Shown: positions 1 through 8,117, counted from the first letter of the stretch. The stretch: 35,293 nt of DNA from an uncultured beta proteobacterium (GCA_903933395.1 CAIZKA010000320.1:1-35293), one strand, 5' to 3'. Made by a program: numbers and translations. Notes: generated by a model from the letters alone, not told the origin.

Positions 1-469
1 CAGAAAGCTCGTCCTTGTTGCCACCGAGTTGCGCCTGGTTCTGCGCGAAGATCAGCGCGTAGAGAAACTCCAGTTCCACAGCGATATGGTCGGGCAGTTC
101 GTGAATATCCTCGCTGACGTCGAAACCGCCCTGCTCGTAGAAATCCAGCACCGCCATTGTCGCTTCGTGCCGCATCGACTGATCGTCGGTGAGCCAGAAC
201 GAGGCATAGGGCATGGCCCGGGGCTGCGCTGGTCCGATAAACAACGCGGTGTAGTCGACCAGCAAGGTCTGCAAGTCCTGCGCCCCGAATTCCGTACCCA
301 GCTTGCGGGCAGACTCGGCGAGGTCCGGATGGATGGCGGTGGCGGCCGCCAGCATGGACTCGAACAGATGTTCCTCGCTGAAGTCCGTGCTGGGTTCGCA
401 ATAGCAGGCGGAAAGGAAACGGCACAGATCCGCGCGCGCGCCGGCTTTTCCGTTGATATGGTCGGTCAT
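1..469 (-). CDS. TorD-family molybdoenzyme chaperone (partial, 3' end outside window)
   Basis: The minus-strand frame opens with ATG at 469, preceded by a good AGGAG site, and runs open to the left edge (about 156 codons seen). The protein begins MTDHINGKAG and contains an acidic, helical pattern including LLVDYTALFIGP followed by PYASFWL, typical of the TorD/DmsD/NarJ family that binds Tat signals and helps load the molybdenum cofactor into a partner enzyme before export. It follows the arrB-like gene by 97 bp on the same strand, so its client is very probably the molybdoenzyme encoded at 1391-3940. In Arr and Arx operons this gene is usually called arrD or arxD. Family assignment is confident; the exact client is inferred from position. 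The C-terminus is not visible. Confidence 0.85.
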   Translation of the reverse strand, partial: MTDHINGKAGARADLCRFLSACYCEPSTDFSEEHLFESMLAAATAIHPDLAESARKLGTEFGAQDLQTLLVDYTALFIGPAQPRAMPYASFWLTDDQSMRHEATMAVLDFYEQGGFDVSEDIHELPDHIAVELEFLYALIFAQNQAQLGGNKDELS

Positions 470-566
470 TGCAACTCCTGAAACGATTGTGCCCGGCGCG
501 ACCGCCAAGGCCCCGCCCGGCGCCGGATAGAAAAGGGACCGGTCGAAACCGGCCGAAGATTCTATG

Positions 567-1370
567 TCAGACACGAGGGCTGTAATTGCCGACGTAGAAC
601 ACATTGGGCTTGGTGCCCTTTTCTTCCTGCAGGCGGAAGGACTTCTCCTTCTTCAGGATCTGCGAGATCTTGCTGTTCGGATCCTGCTGGTCGCCAAAAA
701 TCCGCGCCTGTGAAGGGCAGACCTCGACGCAGGCCGGCTGCAGGCCGTTCGTCACGCGGTGGTAGCAGAAGGTGCACTTCTCGATGACGTCGTCCGAACG
801 GATAGCCTTCGTTTCGCCGCCCTGCCAGTCGTTCAGCGCCGGAATCCGGGCGCCGGCCCTGGCCGACACTTCCGCGCCCGACGACGTGCAGCCCGGAATC
901 GCCGAAGTCTTGTCGGCCCAGAAAGGCTGTGGCTCATCTTGTGCGGGGTTGAGACTGATCACGCTGTAGGTCTCGCCGGTGAGGCTCCTGGAGTCGAGCT
1001 TCTCGTGGCTGTAGGGGCAGCCCTTCTTGGTCTGGCAATCGCCACAACCCACGCACAGCTCGGGATTGTGCAGGGTGATGCCTTCCGCCGTCTTGAACAG
1101 CGCCTTGTAGGGCTTGCCCTTGCCGGCCTTTTCCGGATTGCCCGGGCAGATCTTGATGCAAGGCGGCTCGTCGCAGTGGTTGCACAGCACCGGTATCACC
1201 ATGTGCCGGGTATTGGGAAACGTACCCTCGCTGTGCATCAGGAAGTCGGCCCAGTTGTAGCTTTGGCCCTCGGCACGGTTGCGCGTGTTGTTTTCGGTTT
1301 TGCAGGCAAAGGCGCAGGCACCGCAGCCCACGCAGCGCGACAGATCGATAACCATTCCTAGTTTCATCAT
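567..1370 (-). CDS. arrB: Four-cluster ferredoxin subunit of molybdoenzyme, ArrB-like
   Basis: Electron-transfer subunit of the DmsB/NrfC/ArrB type. Four cysteine groups fit four [4Fe-4S] clusters: C13/16/19/23, C63/66/71/75, C106/109/112/118 and C199/202/214/218. The groups are interleaved as in this family. There is no signal peptide, so it is expected to be co-exported with the Tat substrate encoded just upstream. Two ATGs are adjacent (1370 and 1367); the AGGAG site spaces better with the second. The gene is 20 bp downstream of the catalytic gene. At 267 aa it is somewhat longer than the roughly 230 aa I recall for ArrB, with an Ala/Gly-rich insert near residues 150-190. The subunit type is certain; the name arrB depends on the neighbour being ArrA. 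Confidence 0.85.
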   Translation of the reverse strand: MMKLGMVIDLSRCVGCGACAFACKTENNTRNRAEGQSYNWADFLMHSEGTFPNTRHMVIPVLCNHCDEPPCIKICPGNPEKAGKGKPYKALFKTAEGITLHNPELCVGCGDCQTKKGCPYSHEKLDSRSLTGETYSVISLNPAQDEPQPFWADKTSAIPGCTSSGAEVSARAGARIPALNDWQGGETKAIRSDDVIEKCTFCYHRVTNGLQPACVEVCPSQARIFGDQQDPNSKISQILKKEKSFRLQEEKGTKPNVFYVGNYSPRV

Positions 1371-1390
1371 TTTCTCCTTATCGTCAGCGC

Positions 1391-3940
1391 TCAGGCCTTG
1401 GTGATCCGCACGCCGGTGAAGCCACCGTTGCGCGCCGTGGCACCACTCAAGCGGTCGTAGTCATCGACCAGGATCTCGTTGTTGTTGCCGCCCAGCGGGA
1501 CCGCCTTGGCGTAGTCCTTGGAAGCGACGCGGCCGTAGGCCCAGTGCCCTTGCCCGTAGCACTTCGCCACGGTGCCGGGACGCACCCCCTCCCACAGCTT
1601 GAGGTCTACCGTGATGGAACCTGCCTGCGAAGTGATGGTCACCTTGTCGCCGGTCTGCAGACCCAGTTTTGCGCCGTCGGCCGGATTCATCTTGACCACG
1701 TCGCCCCAGGACACGTCGCCCGGATCGACCTTCTTGAACTCCTGGTACCAGGGCAGGTTCTGCGAGCGGCCTTCACGGTTCAGGCGCGACTTGTAGTCGA
1801 TGAAAGTGAAGGGGTACTCTTCCAGGCTGCCGTGACGCTTCGGTACCTCGTAGTGCGGCACGAAAGCCACCTCGCCCTTGGCGGTATAGCCGCTGACGGC
1901 GAGGATGTCGTCGACCGTGGTCGCGTGCTTGGTGGCATGGGCCTCGAGCTTCTTTTTCAGCGTCGCACTGAAGAACTCGAACTTCTTGGTCTCGGTTTTG
2001 AACTTGCCGCCCCAGCCCTTCTTGAGCGTGTAACGCGGGCCGCTGAACATGCCCTTGGCCTTGAACGCGGCCCAACCCTTGATTGGCGCGTCGCCCTTCT
2101 GCTCTTCCTTGCCATCCCAGATCGGCGCGCTGGTGAACTTGGCGGCGAACTCGCTGAACTCCAGCTCGTTGGTCGCCGACTTGCCGGTCTCGGGGTCCTT
2201 GATGGTGTCGTAATAGTCGGCCAGGTTGGGGAAGCCCTTCGCCTTCAGCTTCTGCGCTAGCAGCCACATCACTTCGGTCTCTTCCTGCTTGCCCTCGAAG
2301 ACGCGCTTGATCGGATTCTGCTGGATCGAGGCGTAACTGTAGCCGTTGCTGCCGTTGGTGACGATCGACCAGCCTTCTGACGAATTGAAGGTGGAGGGCA
2401 ACACGACGTCGGCGAACTGGGTCATTTCCGACGGGTTGGTGACCATGTGGGCGAAGAACGGCACCTTGGCCATCACTTGGTTCCAGCGGTCGGCACCGGT
2501 CGCCGAGTGGTTGAAGTTGCTCCACGAGGAGAGCACCACCTTGATCGCGCCCGGGTTCTTCAACAGGTAGTTGGGCACGTTGTTAATCGGCGAGGTCTGC
2601 AGCCCCGGCATATCTTTCTTGCCGCGCGCGTCTGTTCCGTGGTCCTTGTAGCCCTTCTTGGCCACCTCGTCGATGAACTTGTCGGTGCTGGGAAACTTGT
2701 TCAGCTTGGGACCGCTGGCGCCTTCCAGGACAACAACATCGATCGAACCGAGCAGGCCGTTCAGCGCATACACGGCCATCGAGGCATAGGTGCCCCGCGG
2801 CCACATGTTGGCACCGGGCCCCATCCAGACGGCGGTATAGGGTGCGGCCTTGGCCATGGCGCGAGCCACGCGCACGATCTGCTCGGCGGGGATGCCGGAT
2901 TCCTTGGCGCCGAAGGCCGGGGTGCGGTCCTTCAGTTCCAGGTTCCACCACTTGACCAGGCCCGAGGTTTCCTTCTCGACGAAGGCATCTTCGGCGACGG
3001 CACTGCCGGCGACGAAGAGGTTCTTGCCGTCCTTGAAGTCGCCGACGAATTCCTTGTTCCACGTGCCTTCGGTGAGGATCACGTGGGCAATGGCGCCGGC
3101 CAGCGCGCCGTCGGTGCCCGGCAGCACGGGTAGCCACTCGTGCGACTTGGCGCCGGCGTTGGACAGGCGCGGATCGACCGTGATCACGGTGCCACGGGCA
3201 ACGATCTCATGGAAACGGTGGATGGTGTTCGGTACCTGGCGATTGGAGGCCAATGGGTCGCAGCCCCAGACTACCAGGCAGTTGGTCTTTTCCAGATCGT
3301 AGTCACGATAACCGTAGAAGCCTTGCGTCAGGCCCGGGCCCATCTTTTCGGCCTCGGCGCAAAGTGCGCTGTGCGAGTAATAGTTGCCGGTGCCGAAGAC
3401 CTTCGGCAGGGTGCCGTAGAGCAGGTCGGTGGAGGTCGGCGAATAGCGGCCGCGCATGTACATCAGCTTTTCCGGTTCGCCGGCGGCACGCAGTTCAAGC
3501 ATTTTGTCAGCGACGATGTTCATTGCTTCGTCCCAGGAGATCGGCACGAACTTCGGATCGATGCCGCGTCCCTTGAGCGGATTGGTGCGCTTCAACGGCA
3601 CCTTGACGCGGTCCGGATCGTAGGTCTGCTGCGGGATCAGGTGACCGCGCGGGCAGACGTAACCGTGGTTGCTCTTGGAAATCTCGTTGCCGCGCACGCG
3701 GGTGGCGCGGCCCCCCGACACGTACAACTGGATCGCGCACCACTGGGTGCAGCCCTGGCAGGTGCTGGCGATCCATTCACCCTTGGCCGGCGTGCTGGGC
3801 CTGGCCTTGCGCGGGATCAGCGCATTCTTGAACGGCATGGGCTTGTGCTTGGGCTTATCGGCCGCCAAAGCGCTGCCGCCGAGCATCCAGGCCGCGGACG
3901 CGGCGGATGCCATGATGAATTCACGTCTGGTCAATTTCAT
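1391..3940 (-). CDS. arrA: Respiratory arsenate reductase catalytic subunit (ArrA-like), Tat-exported molybdoenzyme
   Basis: DMSO-reductase-family molybdopterin enzyme, 849 aa from the ATG at 3940, which has a GGAGGC site and begins with a Tat signal (MKLTRREFI then a hydrophobic stretch). An in-frame ATG 27 codons upstream would bury the Tat signal and is not used here. The [4Fe-4S] cysteines are C61, C64, C68 and C96. The active-site region has RGRY at 163-166, then H190, S191, C194 (probable Mo ligand), K199 and Y211. These match, with a one-residue shift, the residues I recall for Shewanella ArrA (R165, H189, S190, C193, K198, Y210). ArxA arsenite oxidases are reported to carry a GRGWG-type motif in place of RGRY. 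Family knowledge says ArrAB reduces As(V) to As(III) in the periplasm. Alternatives are ArxA or a polysulfide/thiosulfate reductase; the motif and the arsenic genes downstream favour ArrA. Confidence 0.8.
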   Translation of the reverse strand: MKLTRREFIMASAASAAWMLGGSALAADKPKHKPMPFKNALIPRKARPSTPAKGEWIASTCQGCTQWCAIQLYVSGGRATRVRGNEISKSNHGYVCPRGHLIPQQTYDPDRVKVPLKRTNPLKGRGIDPKFVPISWDEAMNIVADKMLELRAAGEPEKLMYMRGRYSPTSTDLLYGTLPKVFGTGNYYSHSALCAEAEKMGPGLTQGFYGYRDYDLEKTNCLVVWGCDPLASNRQVPNTIHRFHEIVARGTVITVDPRLSNAGAKSHEWLPVLPGTDGALAGAIAHVILTEGTWNKEFVGDFKDGKNLFVAGSAVAEDAFVEKETSGLVKWWNLELKDRTPAFGAKESGIPAEQIVRVARAMAKAAPYTAVWMGPGANMWPRGTYASMAVYALNGLLGSIDVVVLEGASGPKLNKFPSTDKFIDEVAKKGYKDHGTDARGKKDMPGLQTSPINNVPNYLLKNPGAIKVVLSSWSNFNHSATGADRWNQVMAKVPFFAHMVTNPSEMTQFADVVLPSTFNSSEGWSIVTNGSNGYSYASIQQNPIKRVFEGKQEETEVMWLLAQKLKAKGFPNLADYYDTIKDPETGKSATNELEFSEFAAKFTSAPIWDGKEEQKGDAPIKGWAAFKAKGMFSGPRYTLKKGWGGKFKTETKKFEFFSATLKKKLEAHATKHATTVDDILAVSGYTAKGEVAFVPHYEVPKRHGSLEEYPFTFIDYKSRLNREGRSQNLPWYQEFKKVDPGDVSWGDVVKMNPADGAKLGLQTGDKVTITSQAGSITVDLKLWEGVRPGTVAKCYGQGHWAYGRVASKDYAKAVPLGGNNNEILVDDYDRLSGATARNGGFTGVRITKA

Positions 3941-3997
3941 AATTGCCTCCTGATAAAGAACCCGATCAATAGCCAAACACTGCAAACATTGAAATTT

Positions 3998-4011
3998 GCC
4001 CGTCCATTGCC
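3998..4011 (-). promoter_or_regulatory. Possible sigma54 -24/-12 element for arrA
   Basis: On the minus strand a GG, ten bases, GC arrangement (GGCA at -24, GGGCAA at -12) would place the start site near 3987, about 47 bp before the arrA ATG. The first inverted repeat at 4066-4081 would then be centred near -87, a normal place for an NtrC-type enhancer site. The match to TGGCACG-N4-TTGCA is incomplete. A second candidate with a better TTGCT -12 but poorer -24 lies at 4114-4127. The expectation of a sigma54 promoter comes mainly from the GAFTGA motif in the divergent regulator. Confidence 0.3.
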
Positions 4012-4065
4012 TGTTCCCCAAGCCCGTTGGCGATCTGCGGGATTGCTGTCGAAGCCCGCTGACAA

Positions 4066-4081
4066 GTTACCTTCCGGTAAC
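4066..4081. promoter_or_regulatory. Inverted repeat GTTACC-N4-GGTAAC, copy 1
   Basis: Perfect 6-bp arms (4066-4071 and 4076-4081) around TTCC. It lies about 125 bp upstream of the arrA start and on the arrA side of the divergent region. The same motif recurs at 4376-4391 and 4428-4443, which makes it a good candidate binding site for the adjacent response regulator or another local regulator. The assignment to a protein is inference. Confidence 0.6.
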
Positions 4082-4375
4082 CTGGAATCAGTCTTGTCGC
4101 GTCTCCCGTCATAGCAAGCGGCCGGCCCGGACAGACCGGTAAAAGTCGGCGCCGGCGACACGGCGACCCGCAAAACAAGGCCTTCAGCGCGGTCGGCGCC
4201 GGAAGGCCTGGGTTGCGGGGATGGGTTCGCGGTTTCACGATGTCTGCTTGGTGTTCTTGCTCGCCAGACTTCTTGCGAGAAACATGCCATCGAAGAAAAA
4301 CAGCATGCTTTCAGGGCATTGACCTGCGGGCCCGCCAAAAAGCAGCAGGCAATGAACAAGAATCGCGTTAATATG

Positions 4376-4391
4376 GTTACCAGACCGTAAC
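4376..4391. promoter_or_regulatory. Inverted repeat GTTACC-N4-CGTAAC, copy 2
   Basis: The left arm GTTACC (4376-4381) and right arm CGTAAC (4386-4391) differ from the perfect motif by one base, and outer G4375/C4392 extend the pairing. It lies 14 bp before the ATG of the periplasmic binding protein gene, just upstream of its GGAGG site. Bound protein here would affect transcription or translation of the sensor operon, so autoregulation is plausible. Confidence 0.55.
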
Positions 4392-4404
4392 CGACGGAGG
4401 CCTC

Positions 4405-5310
4405 ATGCATCAGGACACGTCAGTCAAGTTACCGGGTGGTAACCTACGCCGTAACCGGCGTCGTTGGCTTATCGACAGCGCTTGCCTCGCTGCCGCCGGA
4501 CTGATCGGCCTGTCTCGCAAGTCGCAAGCAAGCAGCGGAAAGATACGGGTGGGCATGACCCCGGCATTTCTGCACGACCAGCACAGCCTGCTTGGCGAAT
4601 GGCGGGATTTCATGGCGGCCTCGCTGCAGCGGCCGGTGGAATTCGTGCAGCGCGACAGCTACCGCGAAACCATGGACTTGCTGCGGCTCGAAAAGCTGGA
4701 GTTCGCCTGGATCTGCGACTACCCCTACCTGCATCTCAAGAAGGAAGTCCGACTGCTGGCGGTGCCGCTCTACCAGGGGCAACCGCTTTACCGCTCCTAC
4801 CTGATCGTGCGCAAGGACAACGCCCAAGTTAAATCGATGACGGATCTCGCCGGCAGCGTCTTCGCCTATGCCGACCCCTACTCGAACACCGGCTACCTTG
4901 CACCGCGCTACGAGATCCGCCAGATCGGGCGCGATCCGGGAAGTTTCTTTCGCAAAACCTTCTTTACCTGGTCGCATCGCAAGGTGGTCGAGGCGGTGGC
5001 CAGCGGCCTTGCCCGCGGCGGCGCGGTGGACAGCTACATCTGGGACACCCTGGCCCACGTCGAACCGGCGCTGACAGAGCGAACCCGCATCGTGTCGCGT
5101 TCCCCGGAATACGGCTTTCCACCCTTCGTCAGCCACCACTCTGTATCCGCCGCCGACTTTCAACTGATGCAGCAGCATCTGCTCGGCATGGCAAAAACCG
5201 ATGCCGGTCGCCGCCTGCTCGAACACCTGCATCTTGACGGCTTCACCACCGGCAGCCCGGCCCTGTATGAAGGTGTTGCAAAGATGATGCGCGCCTTCGG
5301 CGAAGCCTGA
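4405..5310 (+). CDS. PhnD-like periplasmic binding protein of a three-component sensor (AioX/ArxX/ArrT-type)
   Basis: A 301-aa solute-binding-fold protein of the phosphate/phosphonate (PhnD) type. A twin-arginine-like n-region (RNRRRWLID) and hydrophobic stretch near residues 17-37 suggest export. The ATG at 4405 follows a clear GGAGG. After the signal it has one cysteine only, C104, in WICDYPYLH. AioX, the As(III)-sensing protein of arsenite oxidisers, also depends on a single cysteine at about this position. It is followed 8 bp later by a histidine kinase and then a sigma54 activator, the AioXSR/ArxXSR arrangement. It probably presents bound oxyanion to the kinase rather than feeding a transporter, as no ABC permease is nearby. 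The ligand (arsenite or arsenate) is inferred. Confidence 0.8.
   Translation: MHQDTSVKLPGGNLRRNRRRWLIDSACLAAAGLIGLSRKSQASSGKIRVGMTPAFLHDQHSLLGEWRDFMAASLQRPVEFVQRDSYRETMDLLRLEKLEFAWICDYPYLHLKKEVRLLAVPLYQGQPLYRSYLIVRKDNAQVKSMTDLAGSVFAYADPYSNTGYLAPRYEIRQIGRDPGSFFRKTFFTWSHRKVVEAVASGLARGGAVDSYIWDTLAHVEPALTERTRIVSRSPEYGFPPFVSHHSVSAADFQLMQQHLLGMAKTDAGRRLLEHLHLDGFTTGSPALYEGVAKMMRAFGEA
4428..4443. promoter_or_regulatory. Inverted repeat GTTACC-N4-GGTAAC, copy 3, inside the start of the binding-protein gene
   Basis: Perfect arms at 4428-4433 and 4438-4443 around GGGT, located in codons 8-13 of the gene that starts at 4405. A further half-site GTAACC follows at 4451-4456. A perfect repeat inside coding sequence, matching two intergenic copies, suggests selection for the DNA site rather than for the encoded residues. 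Confidence 0.5.
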
Positions 5311-5318
5311 GAGTTCTG

Positions 5319-6800
5319 ATGCGCTGGCTGTTCAACCTCTCCTTCCGCCACAAGATCCCCTTGTGGACCTCCTTCCTGATCAGCTTTTCGATCTTCATCG
5401 TCGGCGCCGCGCTGATGACCCGCGCCTATGAGGACATGAAAAGCGCGGTGGTGATCAGTGCCGACAATCTCGGCCACACGCTGGCCAACACGGTGGCGCC
5501 GACGCTGTTGCACGACGACGTCTGGCGCGCTTTCGAGATCGTGCGCTCGCCGCTGCGCGCCGAGATCGCGAAAACGCCGGTGCAAGTCGACGCGGTGGTG
5601 GTCCTCACGCGCGAGCACAAGGTCTTTGTCTCCAGCGATCCCGATGCGCTGCCGATGCTGAGCGAGGCGACGGCCCTCGGGCCGGACTGGGAACGCCTGG
5701 GTGAATACCTGCGCGCACCGGCCGGCATCAAGTGGCCGCTGGTTCTGGAGCCCGCGGGGTCCAGTTACCTTTATGTCGCTCTGCCGATCACCGACAAGGA
5801 TGCCCAACTCGGGCACCTGGTCCTGCGCTATGCCAAATCGGTGTTTCATCCCTGGTTCATCGACACCCTCTGGCAGGGCCTCGCGCTGGGTCTGCTGGTG
5901 CTGGCGGTGCTGATCCCGATCAACTGGTACTGGGGCGGGCGCATGGCCAAGCCGCTGGTCGACCTGGCACAGCGCATGGGCATGATGATGGAGAAGCCGC
6001 CCGAGCCTCTCCCCCCCGATCTATACCCCTACCACGACGAACTGGGCCAGCTGTTCCAGGCCTACGATCGCATGGTGCTGGCGCTGCGCGACAAGGCCGC
6101 GCTGGAAAATGAAATGGTCAAGTCCGAACGCCTGGCCGCCATCGGCCAGCTCACCGCCGGCATCGCCCACGAAATCAACAACCCGCTGGCCGGGTTGATC
6201 ACGGTCGTCGACACGCTCAAGCTGCGTCGCGATCTCGATCCGCGCGTGTTGCGCAACCTGGAGCTGATCGATCGCGGCCTGATGCAGATTCGCGACACCG
6301 TCGCCGCACTGCTGGTGCAGACCAAAGTGCAGGCGCGGCCGCTGAACCCGCACGACCTCGAAGACATCCGCACCCTGATCCAGCCTCAGGTCGGCAAGCG
6401 CCGTATCCGGCTCGACTGGTCGGCAACCATGCCCGCCGAACTGCCGGCGCCCGCCAGCCTGGTGCGTCAGATCCTGATCAACCTGTTGCTCAATGCGGTG
6501 CAGGCCGCGGCCGAAGACGGCCACGTCAGTCTGTGGCTGGGCCGCAGGGAAGATGTTGAATCCTGTCTGACCATCATCGTGCGCAATGACGGCGAGCTGC
6601 TCGGCGACGAGCAACTTTCCCACCTGTTCGAGCCCTTCACCTCAACCCGCGCCGGCGGCCACGGCCTCGGCCTATGGGTGACTTACCAGATCGTGACCCA
6701 GCTTGAAGGTCGCATTGCCGCCCGCAATATCGATGGCGAAGTCGAATTCGTGGTCAACCTGCCTCTTGGAGATAGCCCATGCAGCACCGCATCGCCCTGA
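5319..6800 (+). CDS. Membrane sensor histidine kinase
   Basis: A 493-aa kinase partner of the preceding binding protein. A transmembrane helix at about 13-34, a periplasmic domain at about 35-182, a second helix at about 183-204, then a HAMP-like linker. The H-box GIAHEINNPL has the phosphoacceptor H284; the N-box LLLNAVQAA contains N392; the G-box GGHGLGLW is at about 446-453. The ATP-binding domain is complete. The H-box is of the NtrB-like class that pairs with sigma54 activators. The gene overlaps the response-regulator gene by 22 nt, indicating co-translation. By analogy to AioS/ArxS it should respond to the periplasmic protein encoded upstream; the signal itself is not visible from sequence. 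Confidence 0.9.
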   Translation: MRWLFNLSFRHKIPLWTSFLISFSIFIVGAALMTRAYEDMKSAVVISADNLGHTLANTVAPTLLHDDVWRAFEIVRSPLRAEIAKTPVQVDAVVVLTREHKVFVSSDPDALPMLSEATALGPDWERLGEYLRAPAGIKWPLVLEPAGSSYLYVALPITDKDAQLGHLVLRYAKSVFHPWFIDTLWQGLALGLLVLAVLIPINWYWGGRMAKPLVDLAQRMGMMMEKPPEPLPPDLYPYHDELGQLFQAYDRMVLALRDKAALENEMVKSERLAAIGQLTAGIAHEINNPLAGLITVVDTLKLRRDLDPRVLRNLELIDRGLMQIRDTVAALLVQTKVQARPLNPHDLEDIRTLIQPQVGKRRIRLDWSATMPAELPAPASLVRQILINLLLNAVQAAAEDGHVSLWLGRREDVESCLTIIVRNDGELLGDEQLSHLFEPFTSTRAGGHGLGLWVTYQIVTQLEGRIAARNIDGEVEFVVNLPLGDSPCSTASP

Positions 6801-8098
6801 TCGAAGACGACCCCATCATCGGCGAGGCGCTCTCCGATCGACTCGAATTCGAGGGCTTTGCCTGCGACCGTTACCGCGACGGAAAACTGGCCCGGCGCGG
6901 CCTCGGCCAGCGCCGCTACAGCGTGGTGGTGAGTGACATCAACCTGCCCGACATCAGCGGCGAACAATTGTTCTGCGACCTGCTCGCGGATAACCAGGCG
7001 CTGCCGCCATTCATCTTCATTACCGGCTATGGCGCCATCGACCAGGCGGTGCGGCTGCTCAAGCTCGGCGCCCACGACTATGTCACCAAACCCTTCAATG
7101 TCGGCGAACTGATCGCCAAGATCCGCGGCCTGTGCGAGCGCCAGCAACCCGCCGCGAACAGCGATGCGCAACTGGGTATTTCCACCGCCATGCGCCATAT
7201 TGAGGGTTTGCTGCCGCGCCTGGCGGCAAGCCGCAGCGCGGTACTGATCTCCGGCGAGTCCGGCGCCGGCAAGGAACAGGTGGCGCGCGCGTTGCACGCG
7301 GCCGGCGACGCGAAAGGCAAGACGCCTTTCGTCGCGGTCAATTGCGGGGCGATTCCGGAGAATCTGATCGAGTCGGAACTATTCGGCCATGACAAGGGAG
7401 CCTTCACCGGCGCCGAGCGCGAGCGGCGCGGCGTGTTCGAACAGGCCGACGGCGGCACCCTGTTCCTTGACGAGATCGGCGAAATGCCGCCCTCGATGCA
7501 GGTCAAGCTCCTGCGCGCGATCCAGGACCGGGCGGTGGTCCGCGTCGGCGGCGCCACACAGCTCAAGGTGAATATCCGGCTGGTCTGCGCCACGCATCAC
7601 GACCTCAAGGCGATGGTCGAACAGGGCGGCTTTCGCGAGGACCTGTATTACCGGATCCACGTCATCCACCTCGACGTACCGCCCCTGCGCGAGCGCCAGG
7701 AAGACATCCTCTGGCTGGCGGCGCGCTTCCTCGACGAAAGAGCAGCCAGAGGGGAGGCCCGCCGCACCCTGACGGCCGACGCCGAGCGCGCCCTGACCCG
7801 CTATCCCTGGCCGGGCAACGTGCGCGAGTTGCAGCATTGCCTGGAGCGCGCCTGCGTGCTCTCGCTAAGTCCGGTGTTGAATGTCGAAAGCCTGTTCGCT
7901 GCCGACGGTCCGCCGGCAACGGCAGAAGATGGGCTGCGCCAACCGCTCAGCGACCACCTGCAGGATTGCGAGCGCACCTACATCCGGCGAGCGCTGAACG
8001 AGTGCGACGGCCGCATCGCCGACACCGCCGCCCTGCTCGGCATCAGCCGCAAGAACCTCTGGGAAAAGATGCGCAAACTCGAGATGGCTGAAGGCTGA
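6779..8098 (+). CDS. NtrC-family sigma54-dependent response regulator
   Basis: A 439-aa regulator with three domains. The receiver (1-120) has D10/D11, phospho-acceptor D53 and K104. The AAA+ domain has Walker A GESGAGKE (159-166), the sigma54-contact motif GAFTGA (207-212) and Walker B GGTLFLDEIGE (225-235). A Fis-type helix-turn-helix lies near residues 405-435. All residues needed for sigma54 activation are present. It is the last gene of the three-gene sensor operon and probably activates the divergent arr operon, through GTTACC-type sites if these are its enhancers. It corresponds to AioR/ArxR/ArrR in known arsenic systems. The family is certain; the targets are inferred. Confidence 0.92.
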   Translation: MQHRIALIEDDPIIGEALSDRLEFEGFACDRYRDGKLARRGLGQRRYSVVVSDINLPDISGEQLFCDLLADNQALPPFIFITGYGAIDQAVRLLKLGAHDYVTKPFNVGELIAKIRGLCERQQPAANSDAQLGISTAMRHIEGLLPRLAASRSAVLISGESGAGKEQVARALHAAGDAKGKTPFVAVNCGAIPENLIESELFGHDKGAFTGAERERRGVFEQADGGTLFLDEIGEMPPSMQVKLLRAIQDRAVVRVGGATQLKVNIRLVCATHHDLKAMVEQGGFREDLYYRIHVIHLDVPPLRERQEDILWLAARFLDERAARGEARRTLTADAERALTRYPWPGNVRELQHCLERACVLSLSPVLNVESLFAADGPPATAEDGLRQPLSDHLQDCERTYIRRALNECDGRIADTAALLGISRKNLWEKMRKLEMAEG

Positions 8099-8107
8099 AG
8101 CCTTCAG
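8088..8107. terminator. Hairpin between convergent genes
   Basis: Arms CTGAAGGC and GCCTTCAG around TGAA overlap the stop codon of the response regulator and sit 10 bp beyond the end of the convergent methyltransferase gene. There is no T-tract on either side, so its use as a terminator is uncertain. Confidence 0.35.
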
Positions 8108-8117
8108 TCAGAAACGG

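Larger units (their letters stand above)
3941..4404. promoter_or_regulatory. Divergent intergenic region between arrA and the sensor operon
   Basis: This 464-bp stretch must hold the promoters of both divergent operons. It contains two of the three GTTACC-type inverted repeats, two weak sigma54-like elements on the arrA side, and two GTCGGCGCCGG segments near 4145 and 4192. I see no convincing sigma70 promoter and no perfect FNR box; a half-site ATCAA occurs at 3965-3969. An open frame that spans it on the minus strand looks non-coding. Confidence 0.6.

Noticed and set aside
3941-4021. Longer arrA reading from an upstream in-frame ATG at 4021
   Set aside because: It would place 27 residues before the Tat signal; the ATG at 3940 has an excellent GGAGGC site.
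3937-4410. A 157-codon open frame on the minus strand spanning the arrA/sensor intergenic region
   Set aside because: It overlaps the arrA start and the Tat signal, has no good ribosome site, odd composition and no family resemblance; the region holds regulatory repeats instead.
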